From: JACKII01 sp041687435
GTDB taxonomy: Bacteria > Pseudomonadota > Alphaproteobacteria > Bin95
NCBI GenBank assembly: GCA_041687435.1
Contig: JAWLBX010000001.1
Span: 1-64,000, forward strand
Length of the DNA: 64,000 nucleotides
Reading direction: 5' to 3'
The position numbers and the translations under genes are program-made. Of this stretch, positions 24,214 to 32,431 are shown piece by piece. Position 1 is the stretch's first letter, and the number at the start of each line of letters is the position of its first letter. The notes beneath the pieces were generated by a model. The model did not search any database. It was not told the origin of the DNA and saw only the letters and a list, made by a program, of their open reading frames with translations.

Positions 24214-25184
24214 GGTTGCACGCACTTGCGTTTGTCGCGGCACTGGTCCTGACCGCCGCACCGTCCCTCGCCCAGGAGTTGGACAAGGTCACCATTGCCG
24301 GCTGGGGCAAGGAGATCAGCGAGATCACCAACATCCTGGCCGAGCCGGACAAGGGCTTTTTCGAGGCCCAGGGCATCGACCTCGGCTATGTGCCGGGCAC
24401 GGGCGGCGGCTCGGCCATCACCAACATGCTATCCGGCGCTGGCGATGTAGCGTTCAGCGACCCCGCCTCGTTCTATCAGGCGCTGGACCAGGGCGCGGAT
24501 CTGGTGGGGATCTACAACATCTACCCCCAAAACGTCTTCAACGTGGTCGCCCCGGTCGGCCGGGGCATCGAGACCCCGGCCGACCTGAAAGGCAAGAGCA
24601 TCGGCGTCTATGCCCTGCACAGCGGCACACGGCAGAACCTGCTGTTTCTGCTGCACGAGGCCGGCCTGAGCGAGGACGACGTGACCATCCAGGTGACCGG
24701 CCTGCTGAACTTCGCGCCCGTCATGCAGGGCCAGGTGGACGCCACCGCCGCGACCGATACCGGCCTTTATGTCGCCCGATTGCGCGGTCTGGGCGAGGTC
24801 AACGTGATCAATGTCGCCGACAGCCTGAACGTTCCCAGCGACCTGTTCATCGTCACCCGCGACTATTACGAGGCCAACAAGCCGCTGCTCCGGCGCTTCC
24901 TGGCGGCCTATCGCGACAGCGCCCAGTGGATGATCGATCACCCGGAGGAAGCGGCGGAAATTGCGGTGACCCGCGCCATCAACGGCCGCGACGAGGCGGT
25001 GAACCTGGAAATCATCAAGCTCCGCAACGCGTCGGCCCAATCGGAGACCACGCGCCAGAAAGGCCTCGGCCATTTCGATCTGGAGGTGCTGCAACAAGGC
25101 GCCGATGCCTATCACGCGCACGGCCTGCTTAAGAACCGGCTGGACATGAGCCAAGTTATCAAGACCGACCTGATTCCGGACTGA
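24210..25184 (+). CDS. ABC transporter substrate-binding protein, NMT1/ThiY-like
   Basis: This 324-residue periplasmic protein has a signal peptide of about 21 residues (TAAPSLAQ). The NMT1/SsuA-type fold follows: EPDKGFFEAQGIDLGYVPGTGGGSAITNMLSGAGDVAFSD (about 47-86) and LKGKSIGVYALHSGTRQ. The cysteine motif of yeast Thi5/NMT1 pyrimidine synthases is absent, so it is a transport protein and not an enzyme. It completes the transporter in the TPP-controlled operon. Candidate ligands are thiamine-derived pyrimidine or thiazole carboxylates; this is inference. Confidence 0.87.
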   Translation: MRLHALAFVAALVLTAAPSLAQELDKVTIAGWGKEISEITNILAEPDKGFFEAQGIDLGYVPGTGGGSAITNMLSGAGDVAFSDPASFYQALDQGADLVGIYNIYPQNVFNVVAPVGRGIETPADLKGKSIGVYALHSGTRQNLLFLLHEAGLSEDDVTIQVTGLLNFAPVMQGQVDATAATDTGLYVARLRGLGEVNVINVADSLNVPSDLFIVTRDYYEANKPLLRRFLAAYRDSAQWMIDHPEEAAEIAVTRAINGRDEAVNLEIIKLRNASAQSETTRQKGLGHFDLEVLQQGADAYHAHGLLKNRLDMSQVIKTDLIPD

Positions 25185-25188
25185 CGCC

Positions 25189-25956
25189 ATGGATTTCGCC
25201 GGCAAAACCGTCCTCGTCACCGGTGCCAGCCGGGGCATCGGCGCCGCCATCGCCAGGGCCTTCGCCGCGGAGGGCGCGTCGGTGGCGGTCAACTACCTGC
25301 AGAACGAGGAGGCCGCCAACGCGACCGTTACGGCCTGTGTCGAGGCGGGCGGCGACGCGCTCGCCCTGCAGGCGGACGTGACCGACCGGGCCGATGCGGA
25401 CCGACTGGCGGCACAGACATTGGAAGAGTTCGGCCGCATCGACGTGCTGGTCCACAACGCCTTCAGTCCCTACGTCTTCAATCCCGAACATCGGGCGATG
25501 TTCTGGCAGTTGGATTGGAGCGCCTACCAAAGCCAGATCGACGGCGCAGTCAAAGCCGCCCACGGTCTGGCGCAGGCGGTGCTGCCGTCCATGCTAGAAC
25601 GGGCCGAGGGATGCATTGTCACAATCGCGACCAATCTGGTGGCCCGCCCGGTTGTGCCCTACCACGACTATACCACCGCCAAAGCAGCGTTGATTGGCTT
25701 CAGCCGCAACCTGGCGGCGGAGGTGGGGCCGCTCGGCATCCGCGTCAACACCGTCTGCCCCGGCCTCGTCTATCCAACGAATGCGAGCCGCGGAACGAAG
25801 GAGGCGTTGAAGGACGCACTCATCGCCCAGACACCGCTCCGCCGTATCGCCGCACCGGAGGATGTAGCCGGACCGGTGCTGTTCCTGGCCTCCGACTGGG
25901 CGCGTTTCATGACCGGCCAAACGCTTTACGTCGATGGCGGCTTCACGATGGGCTAG
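25189..25956 (+). CDS. SDR-family oxidoreductase of the TPP-controlled operon
   Basis: This 255-residue NAD(P)-dependent short-chain dehydrogenase resembles FabG. The cofactor motif is TGASRGIG (11-18) and the active-site Y161xxxK165 is intact. The catalytic serine position is threonine (T148), and the NNAG motif is changed to HNAF (89-92), so it is a specialised branch rather than the fatty-acid enzyme. It begins 4 bp after the binding protein and ends the operon. The natural role would be reduction of the aldehyde made by the LuxC-like enzyme to an alcohol. FabG-like genes have been reported in other TPP-regulated operons, as I recall. Confidence 0.87.
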   Translation: MDFAGKTVLVTGASRGIGAAIARAFAAEGASVAVNYLQNEEAANATVTACVEAGGDALALQADVTDRADADRLAAQTLEEFGRIDVLVHNAFSPYVFNPEHRAMFWQLDWSAYQSQIDGAVKAAHGLAQAVLPSMLERAEGCIVTIATNLVARPVVPYHDYTTAKAALIGFSRNLAAEVGPLGIRVNTVCPGLVYPTNASRGTKEALKDALIAQTPLRRIAAPEDVAGPVLFLASDWARFMTGQTLYVDGGFTMG

Positions 25957-25991
25957 CGCCCCGGGTCAACAATCCCGCCCGGATTGCCAAG

Positions 25992-27515
25992 TCAGAACGT
26001 CGTCGGCCAGTTCGCCAGCAGATGTTCGCCCACCGGCTTGCCCTCGTAGACTTCCAGCAGCCTTGCCAGATGGCTGCGGGTCTCGCGCGGGTCGATGACA
26101 TGCTGAGCTTCGTACAAACCCGCCAGGTCCCAGGCTTCCGTATCCCGGTCCAGTTCCGCGGCCAATGCCGCAAATCTCTCGGGGTCGTCCTCCGCTCGGA
26201 TGCCATGCAGCACATTCACCGCAAGCCGAGGCTCCATGAAGCCCAGGTCGGCGGAAGGCCAGGCCAGCACCTCGTCGGCATTCCGGCCGCCCCCCATGTT
26301 CAGGTAGGCCTGTCCGAAACTCTTGCGCACGATGACCGAGAAGCGGGGCACGGTCATCAGTGCCAGCGCATTCATCCAGTTCATGATCTTGCCGGGTGCC
26401 CGCTTGCGCTCGCCTTCCAGGCCAATGAAGAAGCCCGGCTGGTCCACCATCGAAATGACGGGGATGTTGAAGCTGTCGCAGAGCACCAGGAAGCTCACGG
26501 CCTTGTCGCAGGCATCGGGGTCGATGGCGCCGCCTTTCACCAAGGGGTTGTTGGCGAGGAAACCGACCGTCCGCCCCTCTATCCGGGCGAGCGCCGTGAC
26601 AATGGCCCGCCCGAACCGCGCCTTCAGCTCGAATACGCTGCCCTCGTCGGCGACGGTGCGCAGCACCCGGCGCATGTCGTAAACCCGCTGCCGCGCCTCC
26701 GGCACGATTTCCAGCAACTTGTCCTGCACCTCGCCCGCCGGCCTGGCCTCGGCCCGCGGCGGCGCCTCACCCGCATGGCTTGGCAGGTAGGACAGGAAGG
26801 TCTTGACCGCGTCCAGCACCTCCTCGTCCGTGTCGAAGGCCTGATCGACCAGCCCCGTCACCTCCGTGTGCAGCTTCCAGCCGCCCAACTCTTCCGGTGT
26901 GATGTCCTGGCCGATGGCGATGGAGGTGACGCGCGGGCTGGTCACCGCCATTACCGCGCCCTTGCGGGCAAACACCACGTCGGAGATGACGCTGTACCAG
27001 GTGCTTGACCCATAGCTTTGCCCCATCAGGGTCGAGACCCAGGGCGTCTCGCGCGTGCGGCGGTATTCCTCGCGGTCCTGGCCGATGGTGGCACGGCCCG
27101 ATGCGCCCATGCGGTCCGGCATGCGACCGCCGCTGCTCTCGCCCAGCAGCACCAGCGGCATGCGCCGCTCGCGGGCCGTGCGTTTCATGTGGCCCATCTT
27201 CTTCATGTTGACCTGGGAAGACGAGGCCCCCAGCACGGTGAAGTCGTTGGCGACCAGAGCCACCGGCCGCCCCGCGACCTTGCCATAGCCGGCAATCTTG
27301 CCGTCTGCGGGTGACTTGTCCCGCGTTTCCGGCCGGATCGAATAGGCATGCAGGCCCGCCTCCACGAACGAACCCTCGTCCAGCAGATAGTCCAGCCGTT
27401 CACGCGCATTCAATACGCCGGCATTGCGACGTGCCTCCAGCTTGCGCGCGCCGCCCATGCCGAGCGCAACGGCACGGCGGCGTTCCAGTTCCGCAATTTT
27501 TTGGTCATGCGCCAT
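25992..27515 (-). CDS. Acyl-CoA carboxylase carboxyltransferase subunit
   Basis: This is a 507-residue crotonase-fold carboxyltransferase (propionyl-/methylcrotonyl-CoA carboxylase beta type). The N-terminal half has ARERLDYLLDEGSF and a GESSGGRMPD region. The C-terminal half has GFLANNPLVKGGAIDPDACDKAVSFLVLCDSFNIP and DQPGFFIG. It moves CO2 from carboxybiotin to an acyl-CoA and needs a biotin carboxylase/biotin carrier partner, not present in this window. It begins 7 bp after the aminotransferase stop on the same strand. The start at 27515 is chosen over 27539 to avoid overlap. The substrate is uncertain. Confidence 0.87.
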   Translation of the reverse strand: MAHDQKIAELERRRAVALGMGGARKLEARRNAGVLNARERLDYLLDEGSFVEAGLHAYSIRPETRDKSPADGKIAGYGKVAGRPVALVANDFTVLGASSSQVNMKKMGHMKRTARERRMPLVLLGESSGGRMPDRMGASGRATIGQDREEYRRTRETPWVSTLMGQSYGSSTWYSVISDVVFARKGAVMAVTSPRVTSIAIGQDITPEELGGWKLHTEVTGLVDQAFDTDEEVLDAVKTFLSYLPSHAGEAPPRAEARPAGEVQDKLLEIVPEARQRVYDMRRVLRTVADEGSVFELKARFGRAIVTALARIEGRTVGFLANNPLVKGGAIDPDACDKAVSFLVLCDSFNIPVISMVDQPGFFIGLEGERKRAPGKIMNWMNALALMTVPRFSVIVRKSFGQAYLNMGGGRNADEVLAWPSADLGFMEPRLAVNVLHGIRAEDDPERFAALAAELDRDTEAWDLAGLYEAQHVIDPRETRSHLARLLEVYEGKPVGEHLLANWPTTF

Positions 27516-27522
27516 ATGAAGG

Positions 27523-28749
27523 CTAGCCCCGCTGCACATTGCCGGAACGCACCGGCACGCCGAACTCGCGGTGGCACACCTCGGCCAGCTTCGCCACGCC
27601 TTCCTTGATCTGCTCGACGCTGGGCGAGCCGAAGCAGAGGCGGAACGAATGCTTACCCGTCTCCGGGTCCGCCACCCATTCGCGGCCGGGGTTGATCATC
27701 ACGCCCTCCGCCGCCGCAGCCTGCGCCAGTTTGGAGGTATCCACCTGTTCCGGCAGGGTGATCCAGATGAAGATGCCGCCTTCGGGCGGGCGGAATTCCG
27801 CCGCCGTGCCAAAATTTTCGCGCACGGCTTCCTGGATGGTGTCGCATTTCTGCTTCAGCAGCGTCACCAGCCCGCCGACATGCTCGTCGAAATGCTGCGG
27901 GCAGAATTCCGCCAGTGTCACCTGCTCCAGCGCGCCGCTGCCCGCGTCCGTTTTCATGCTGAGCACCTGGGCGATGAACGGCCAATCGGCGACCAGGTAA
28001 CCGACGCGCAAGGCGGGCGCGATGCTCTTGGAGAAGCTGCCGCAATAGATCACGCGCCCCTCCGTATCCAGCGCCCGGATCGCCGGCGGCCGCGTGCCGG
28101 ACCAGGTCAGATCTGCGTAGCAGTCGTCCTCGAAAATCATGATGTCGTGCTTGCGGGCGATATCCAGCAACGCCTGCCGGCGCTCGACACTCATGACCGT
28201 ACCGGTCGGGTTTTGCACCGTTGGGATGGTGTAGACGTATTTGCAGGTCTTTCCCTGCGCCTTCACATCTGCCAGCACCTTTTCCAGTTCCGCTGGGATG
28301 ATGCCGTCGTCATCCATGGCAACGCCGACATATTCCGCCTTGCTGTCGCGCAGCCGGGTCATGGTACCGCCATAGGTCCCGCCCTCGACCACCACCACGT
28401 CACCCGGATCCAGCAGCACTTGGTGCACCAGGTCCAGCGCCTGCAGCGAGCCGGAGGTGATGATCATGTCGTCGGCGGTGCAGTCGATCTCCGTCCAGTC
28501 TTTCAGCCGCTTCGCCACCCATTCGCGCAACGGGCGGTAGCCCTGCGGCCCGGTCATCAGGTTGTAGGTCGCAAGGTTCCGGCCTTCCTTCTCGATCGCC
28601 CGCGTGGCGGCGGCCACCAATTCCGGAATCGGCAGGGATTCGCCGGCATTGTTGCCGCCGATGAAATAGTAAGGGGCAAAGCCCTTGAACGGTGCGGCGG
28701 CGGGCGCAGGCAGGCCCTTGCGGAAATGCGCGGCGTACTCGAAACCCAT
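27523..28749 (-). CDS. PLP-dependent aminotransferase, class I/II (2-aminoadipate/MocR-like)
   Basis: This is a 408-residue fold-type I aminotransferase without the DNA-binding domain of MocR regulators. TYNLMTGPQGYRPLREWVA (about 61-79), TSGSLQALDLVHQ, PTVQNPTGTVMS and the PLP lysine in GSFSKSIAPALRVGY (about 235-249) are all present. Relatives act on 2-aminoadipate, aromatic or branched amino acids. It is the first gene of a two-gene unit with the carboxyltransferase, which suggests amino-acid breakdown via an acyl-CoA. It is divergent from the dehydrogenase at 28976. Confidence 0.88.
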   Translation of the reverse strand: MGFEYAAHFRKGLPAPAAAPFKGFAPYYFIGGNNAGESLPIPELVAAATRAIEKEGRNLATYNLMTGPQGYRPLREWVAKRLKDWTEIDCTADDMIITSGSLQALDLVHQVLLDPGDVVVVEGGTYGGTMTRLRDSKAEYVGVAMDDDGIIPAELEKVLADVKAQGKTCKYVYTIPTVQNPTGTVMSVERRQALLDIARKHDIMIFEDDCYADLTWSGTRPPAIRALDTEGRVIYCGSFSKSIAPALRVGYLVADWPFIAQVLSMKTDAGSGALEQVTLAEFCPQHFDEHVGGLVTLLKQKCDTIQEAVRENFGTAAEFRPPEGGIFIWITLPEQVDTSKLAQAAAAEGVMINPGREWVADPETGKHSFRLCFGSPSVEQIKEGVAKLAEVCHREFGVPVRSGNVQRG

Positions 28750-28975
28750 GGGGCGAAATCCTCTGCTGACGGTTGGCTTGTGCTTGTGGCTCAGAACAGC
28801 CGAACCAGGCCGTCGCGGTCAACTGCGAAGATCGCCGCCTGCGTCCGGAAATGCCACGATGGGCAGCGCGAGCGGGATGACAAGTGCCGCTGATCCGCTA
28901 CAGTTGCCCCAGAAACCATAAAACGGCCAGCCGGGCGAAGACTTGGCGGCCGGCCATGCGACTAGAGGAAACCCA

Positions 28976-29857
28976 ATGGAAATCGGTTATGTCGGCCTCG
29001 GCGCGATGGGCGGGGCACTCGCCCGCCGGTTGATGCTCAGCCATAAGCTGCACGTGCTCGACCTGCGGCCGGATGTGGTGCAGAGCTTTGCGGACAAGGG
29101 CGCCATCCCCGCCCAGAACGGCGCGGCGCTGGCCCAGGCCTGTGACGTGGTTATGACCTGCCTGCCACGGTCCGCCAATGTGCGGGAGGCGATTTTCGGG
29201 CCGGGCGGCCTGGTGGAAGGCCTGGAACCCGGCAAGATCATCGTCGATCAGACTTCCGGCGATCCGGACGAAACCCGCGCCATGGCGGCCGAACTGGCCG
29301 AGCGTGGCGTCACCCTGATCGACGCACCCGTTTCCGGCGGCCCGGCAGGCGCCGATGCCGGCACCATCGCCATCATGGTCGGCGGGCCCATAGAAGCGTT
29401 TGAGACGGTCAGGCCCTATTTCGAATCGATCAGCCCCAACGTCATGCATTGCGGGGATGTCGGCAACGGCCACGTGGTCAAGATCGTCAACAATACAATT
29501 GCCGCCTGCAACCGCCTCGCCATGTACGAGGCCGTGGCGGTGGGCCGGAAATATGGCCTGTCGTTGCAAACCATCTCGGACGTGGTGAACAAATCTTCCG
29601 GGCGCAGCGGCGCGACGGAGCGAACCCTGCCGGCATTACTGGAAGGCAAGGAAGCCTCCAACTTCGCCATTGGCCTGATGCTGAAGGATGTGAGTCTCGG
29701 CACGAAGCTGGGCATCAATGCCGGCGCGCCGATGCTGTTGGCGGGGGTCGTACGCGGCATGTTGCAGGCCGGCACTTATGAACTGGGCGAGAGCACCAAC
29801 CTCGACGACATCCGGAATTTGATCGAGGCCTGGGCCGACGTGAAACTCGTCGACTGA
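28976..29857 (+). CDS. NAD(P)-dependent 3-hydroxyisobutyrate dehydrogenase-like oxidoreductase
   Basis: This is a 293-residue beta-hydroxyacid dehydrogenase. The cofactor motif is GYVGLGAMGG at the N-terminus. The substrate motif DAPVSGGPAGADAGTIAIMVGG (about 118-139) follows, with the catalytic lysine in GHVVKIVNN (about 166-174). The start at 28976 has GAGGAAA upstream. It opens a plus-strand series that continues through acyl-CoA dehydrogenases and a ligase. It could serve valine or related hydroxyacid breakdown, but tartronate semialdehyde reductases look alike. Confidence 0.88.
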   Translation: MEIGYVGLGAMGGALARRLMLSHKLHVLDLRPDVVQSFADKGAIPAQNGAALAQACDVVMTCLPRSANVREAIFGPGGLVEGLEPGKIIVDQTSGDPDETRAMAAELAERGVTLIDAPVSGGPAGADAGTIAIMVGGPIEAFETVRPYFESISPNVMHCGDVGNGHVVKIVNNTIAACNRLAMYEAVAVGRKYGLSLQTISDVVNKSSGRSGATERTLPALLEGKEASNFAIGLMLKDVSLGTKLGINAGAPMLLAGVVRGMLQAGTYELGESTNLDDIRNLIEAWADVKLVD

Positions 29858-29885
29858 GCCGGAACCGTTACGAAAGGGCCGAACC

Positions 29886-31097
29886 ATGACCGCAACCGCC
29901 GAAGACTTGTCGTTCCGCCAATCTGTCCGCGACTGGCTGGCGTCGAATTTCCCGCCGGCGCTGGCCGGCAAATCCTATCGCGCCACGGTGGAGAAAGATC
30001 CGGCGCTGGCCAGCGATCTGGAAAGCTGGCGCGGCCGGCTGGCGGCGCAGGGCTGGGGCGCACCCACCTGGCCGAAAAAGTACGGCGGCGCCGGCCTCAG
30101 CCACCCCGAAGCCAAGGTGATTCAGGAGGAGATGGAGCCGCTCGGCGCCTTCAACCCTATCCCCACCCTGGCGGGCATGGGCGTTACCATGGTCGGCCCG
30201 ACCATGCTGGAATACGGCACCGACGATCAGAAAGCCCGCCACCTGCGCGGCATGGCCAGCGGCGAAATCCGCTGGTGCCTGGGCCTATCCGAACCCAATG
30301 CCGGCTCTGACTTGGCGTCCCTCAGCGCGCGGGCGGAGGACAAGGGCGATCATTTCCTCATCAACGGCCAGAAGATCTGGACCTCCGGCGCCGACGTCTC
30401 GCAATGGTGCGGTGCCCTGGTGCGCACCGACCCGAGCGCGGCAAAGCGCGACGGCATCAGCTTCGTGCTGCTGCCGATGGACCAGCCGGACGTTCGCACC
30501 CGGCCGATCCGTTTGATTTCCGGCGTCTCCCCCTTCTGCGAGACCTATTTCGACGATGCCCGCGCCGACAAGGCCGATCTGCTGGGTAAGCTCAATGACG
30601 GCTGGAGCGTGATCAAACGGCTATTGCAGCACGAACGCCAAAGCCAGACCAGCGCCGACCGCCGCAAGCTCGACAACGAGGAGCCGCTGCCCGACCTTGC
30701 CAAGCGCTATGTCGGCACCGATGCGGACGGCACACTGAGCGACAAGGATTTGCGTGCCCGCCTGATCGACAACATGATGGCAGACAAGGCGCACACGCTG
30801 ACTGTCGCTCGCATCCGGGCAGAGGCACAGGGGCAAGTGAAGGTCAGCGCCGCCGCATCCATCCTCAAAAACTCCGCCACCACGGTCGCCCAGACCAAGG
30901 CCGAGTTGAAGATGGAGATCATGGGCGCACAAGGAGTCGGCTGGGAAGGCGATGCGTTCGAGCCAGATGAACTCGCCAGCGTACGCGAATGGCTGTTCGG
31001 CAAGGCCGCGTCGATCTACGGCGGCTCCTACGAAGTGCAGTACAACATCATCGCCAAGAACATTCTGGGCCTGCCCGAGACAACGCAGAAAGGCTGA
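29886..31097 (+). CDS. Acyl-CoA dehydrogenase, large partner of a heteromeric pair
   Basis: This is a 403-residue FAD-dependent dehydrogenase. It has WCLGLSEPNAGSDLASLSARA (about 120-140), KIWTSGADVSQWCGALVRTD and the C-terminal YGGSYEVQYNIIAKNILGLPE. The arrangement with a second, shorter acyl-CoA dehydrogenase gene next door is that of alpha2beta2 enzymes known from steroid and bile-acid side-chain breakdown (FadE26/27 type), where FAD sites lie between unlike chains. AAGGG precedes the ATG. The acyl substrate is unknown. Confidence 0.9.
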   Translation: MTATAEDLSFRQSVRDWLASNFPPALAGKSYRATVEKDPALASDLESWRGRLAAQGWGAPTWPKKYGGAGLSHPEAKVIQEEMEPLGAFNPIPTLAGMGVTMVGPTMLEYGTDDQKARHLRGMASGEIRWCLGLSEPNAGSDLASLSARAEDKGDHFLINGQKIWTSGADVSQWCGALVRTDPSAAKRDGISFVLLPMDQPDVRTRPIRLISGVSPFCETYFDDARADKADLLGKLNDGWSVIKRLLQHERQSQTSADRRKLDNEEPLPDLAKRYVGTDADGTLSDKDLRARLIDNMMADKAHTLTVARIRAEAQGQVKVSAAASILKNSATTVAQTKAELKMEIMGAQGVGWEGDAFEPDELASVREWLFGKAASIYGGSYEVQYNIIAKNILGLPETTQKG

Positions 31098-31279
31098 GGC
31101 GCGCCTGAGTTCCCGCACGCATCATTGAGAGACTTGCGGCAAAGCCTTGAGACACAGCGCGATGCCAAGGGCCGGCGGTCTTGCCCTTGCCGGATGGCTT
31201 CGTCGCTTGACTCCCAGGGGATGCCCAAAGCGTGAGACGGCGCTCACCCACAGAAGACATGACCTAAGGAAACGCCATC

Positions 31280-32416
31280 ATGGCTGCACTCACCGAAGAA
31301 CAATCCATCATCCGCGACCAAGCAAAGGCCTGGGCGGCGGAACAGGCGCCCGTTCAGGCATTTCGTGCCATGCGCGATTCTGGCGCCGCCACAGGCTTTG
31401 AACCCAAAACTTGGTCCGCAATGGCAGAGCTGGGATGGACCGGCATCGTCATTCCCGAGGCCTATGGCGGCTCCGACCTGGGCTATCTGACCTTCGGGCT
31501 GGTGCTGGAGGAATTGGGCCGCAACCTGACCGCCTCCCCCCTGTTCGCTTCCGGCCTGGTCGGTGCGGCGGCGCTGGTGCTGGGCGGCACGGAGGCGCAA
31601 AAGCAAGCGCTGCTGCCCGCGATCGCCAAGGGCTCCGCCATCGCTACCCTCGCGGTCGATGAAGGCCCGCGCCATGCGCCGGCCGGCACGGCGCTCAGGG
31701 CAGAGCGCGATGGTAGCGGCTACCGCCTGTCTGGCGAGAAAACCTTCGTGTTCGAGGGGCTCGCCGCCACCGACCTGATCGTTGCGGCCCGCACCGCCGG
31801 CAGCCCGGGCGAAACCGCGGGCATCACCCTGTTCCTGATCCCCGCCGATACGGCCGGCGTGAACCGCACGCCCATGCAGACGATGGACAGCCGCGGCTAT
31901 GCCACCATCCGCTTCGACAGCGTACCCACACCCGCCGAAGCCGTATTGGGTGAAACCGACAACGGCTTCGGCCTGCTTGACGCCGTGCTGGATCGGGGCC
32001 GCGCCGGCCTCGGTGCCGATATGCTGGGGACGGCGGCGCAAGCCTTCGATATGACGCTGGAATACCTCAAGACCAGAAAGCAATTCGGGCAGGTCATCGG
32101 CGGGTTCCAGGCATTGGGCCACCGCGCCGCCGCGCTGTTCAGCGGAATGGAACTGGCCCGGTCCTGCGTCGAGGCCGCCCTGCAGGCGCTGGACGACGAC
32201 GCACCGGACACAGCGCAGCTCTGCTCGCTCTCCAAGGCCAAAATGGGTGAGCATTTGTTCCAGATGTCGAACCAGTTGATCCAGATTCACGGCGGCATCG
32301 GCATGACCGATGAATTCGATGCCGGTTTCTACCTCAAACGCGCCCGGGTGCTGGAGGCAGCGTTCGGCAATCGCGCCTTCCACCGCGACCGCTACGCCCG
32401 CCTGCTAGGCTTCTAG
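31280..32416 (+). CDS. Acyl-CoA dehydrogenase, small partner
   Basis: This is a 378-residue acyl-CoA dehydrogenase with DRGRAGLGADMLGTAAQAFDMTLEYLKTRKQFGQVIGGFQALGHR (about 234-278) and the flavin-site IQIHGGIGMTDE (about 334-345). The middle region is shorter and less conserved than in the neighbour, as in beta subunits of paired enzymes. TAAGGAAA precedes the start. The 182-bp gap from the first partner holds no gene that I can support. A ligase follows 15 bp downstream. Confidence 0.9.
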   Translation: MAALTEEQSIIRDQAKAWAAEQAPVQAFRAMRDSGAATGFEPKTWSAMAELGWTGIVIPEAYGGSDLGYLTFGLVLEELGRNLTASPLFASGLVGAAALVLGGTEAQKQALLPAIAKGSAIATLAVDEGPRHAPAGTALRAERDGSGYRLSGEKTFVFEGLAATDLIVAARTAGSPGETAGITLFLIPADTAGVNRTPMQTMDSRGYATIRFDSVPTPAEAVLGETDNGFGLLDAVLDRGRAGLGADMLGTAAQAFDMTLEYLKTRKQFGQVIGGFQALGHRAAALFSGMELARSCVEAALQALDDDAPDTAQLCSLSKAKMGEHLFQMSNQLIQIHGGIGMTDEFDAGFYLKRARVLEAAFGNRAFHRDRYARLLGF

Positions 32417-32431
32417 AAGAGCGTTTCCCCG

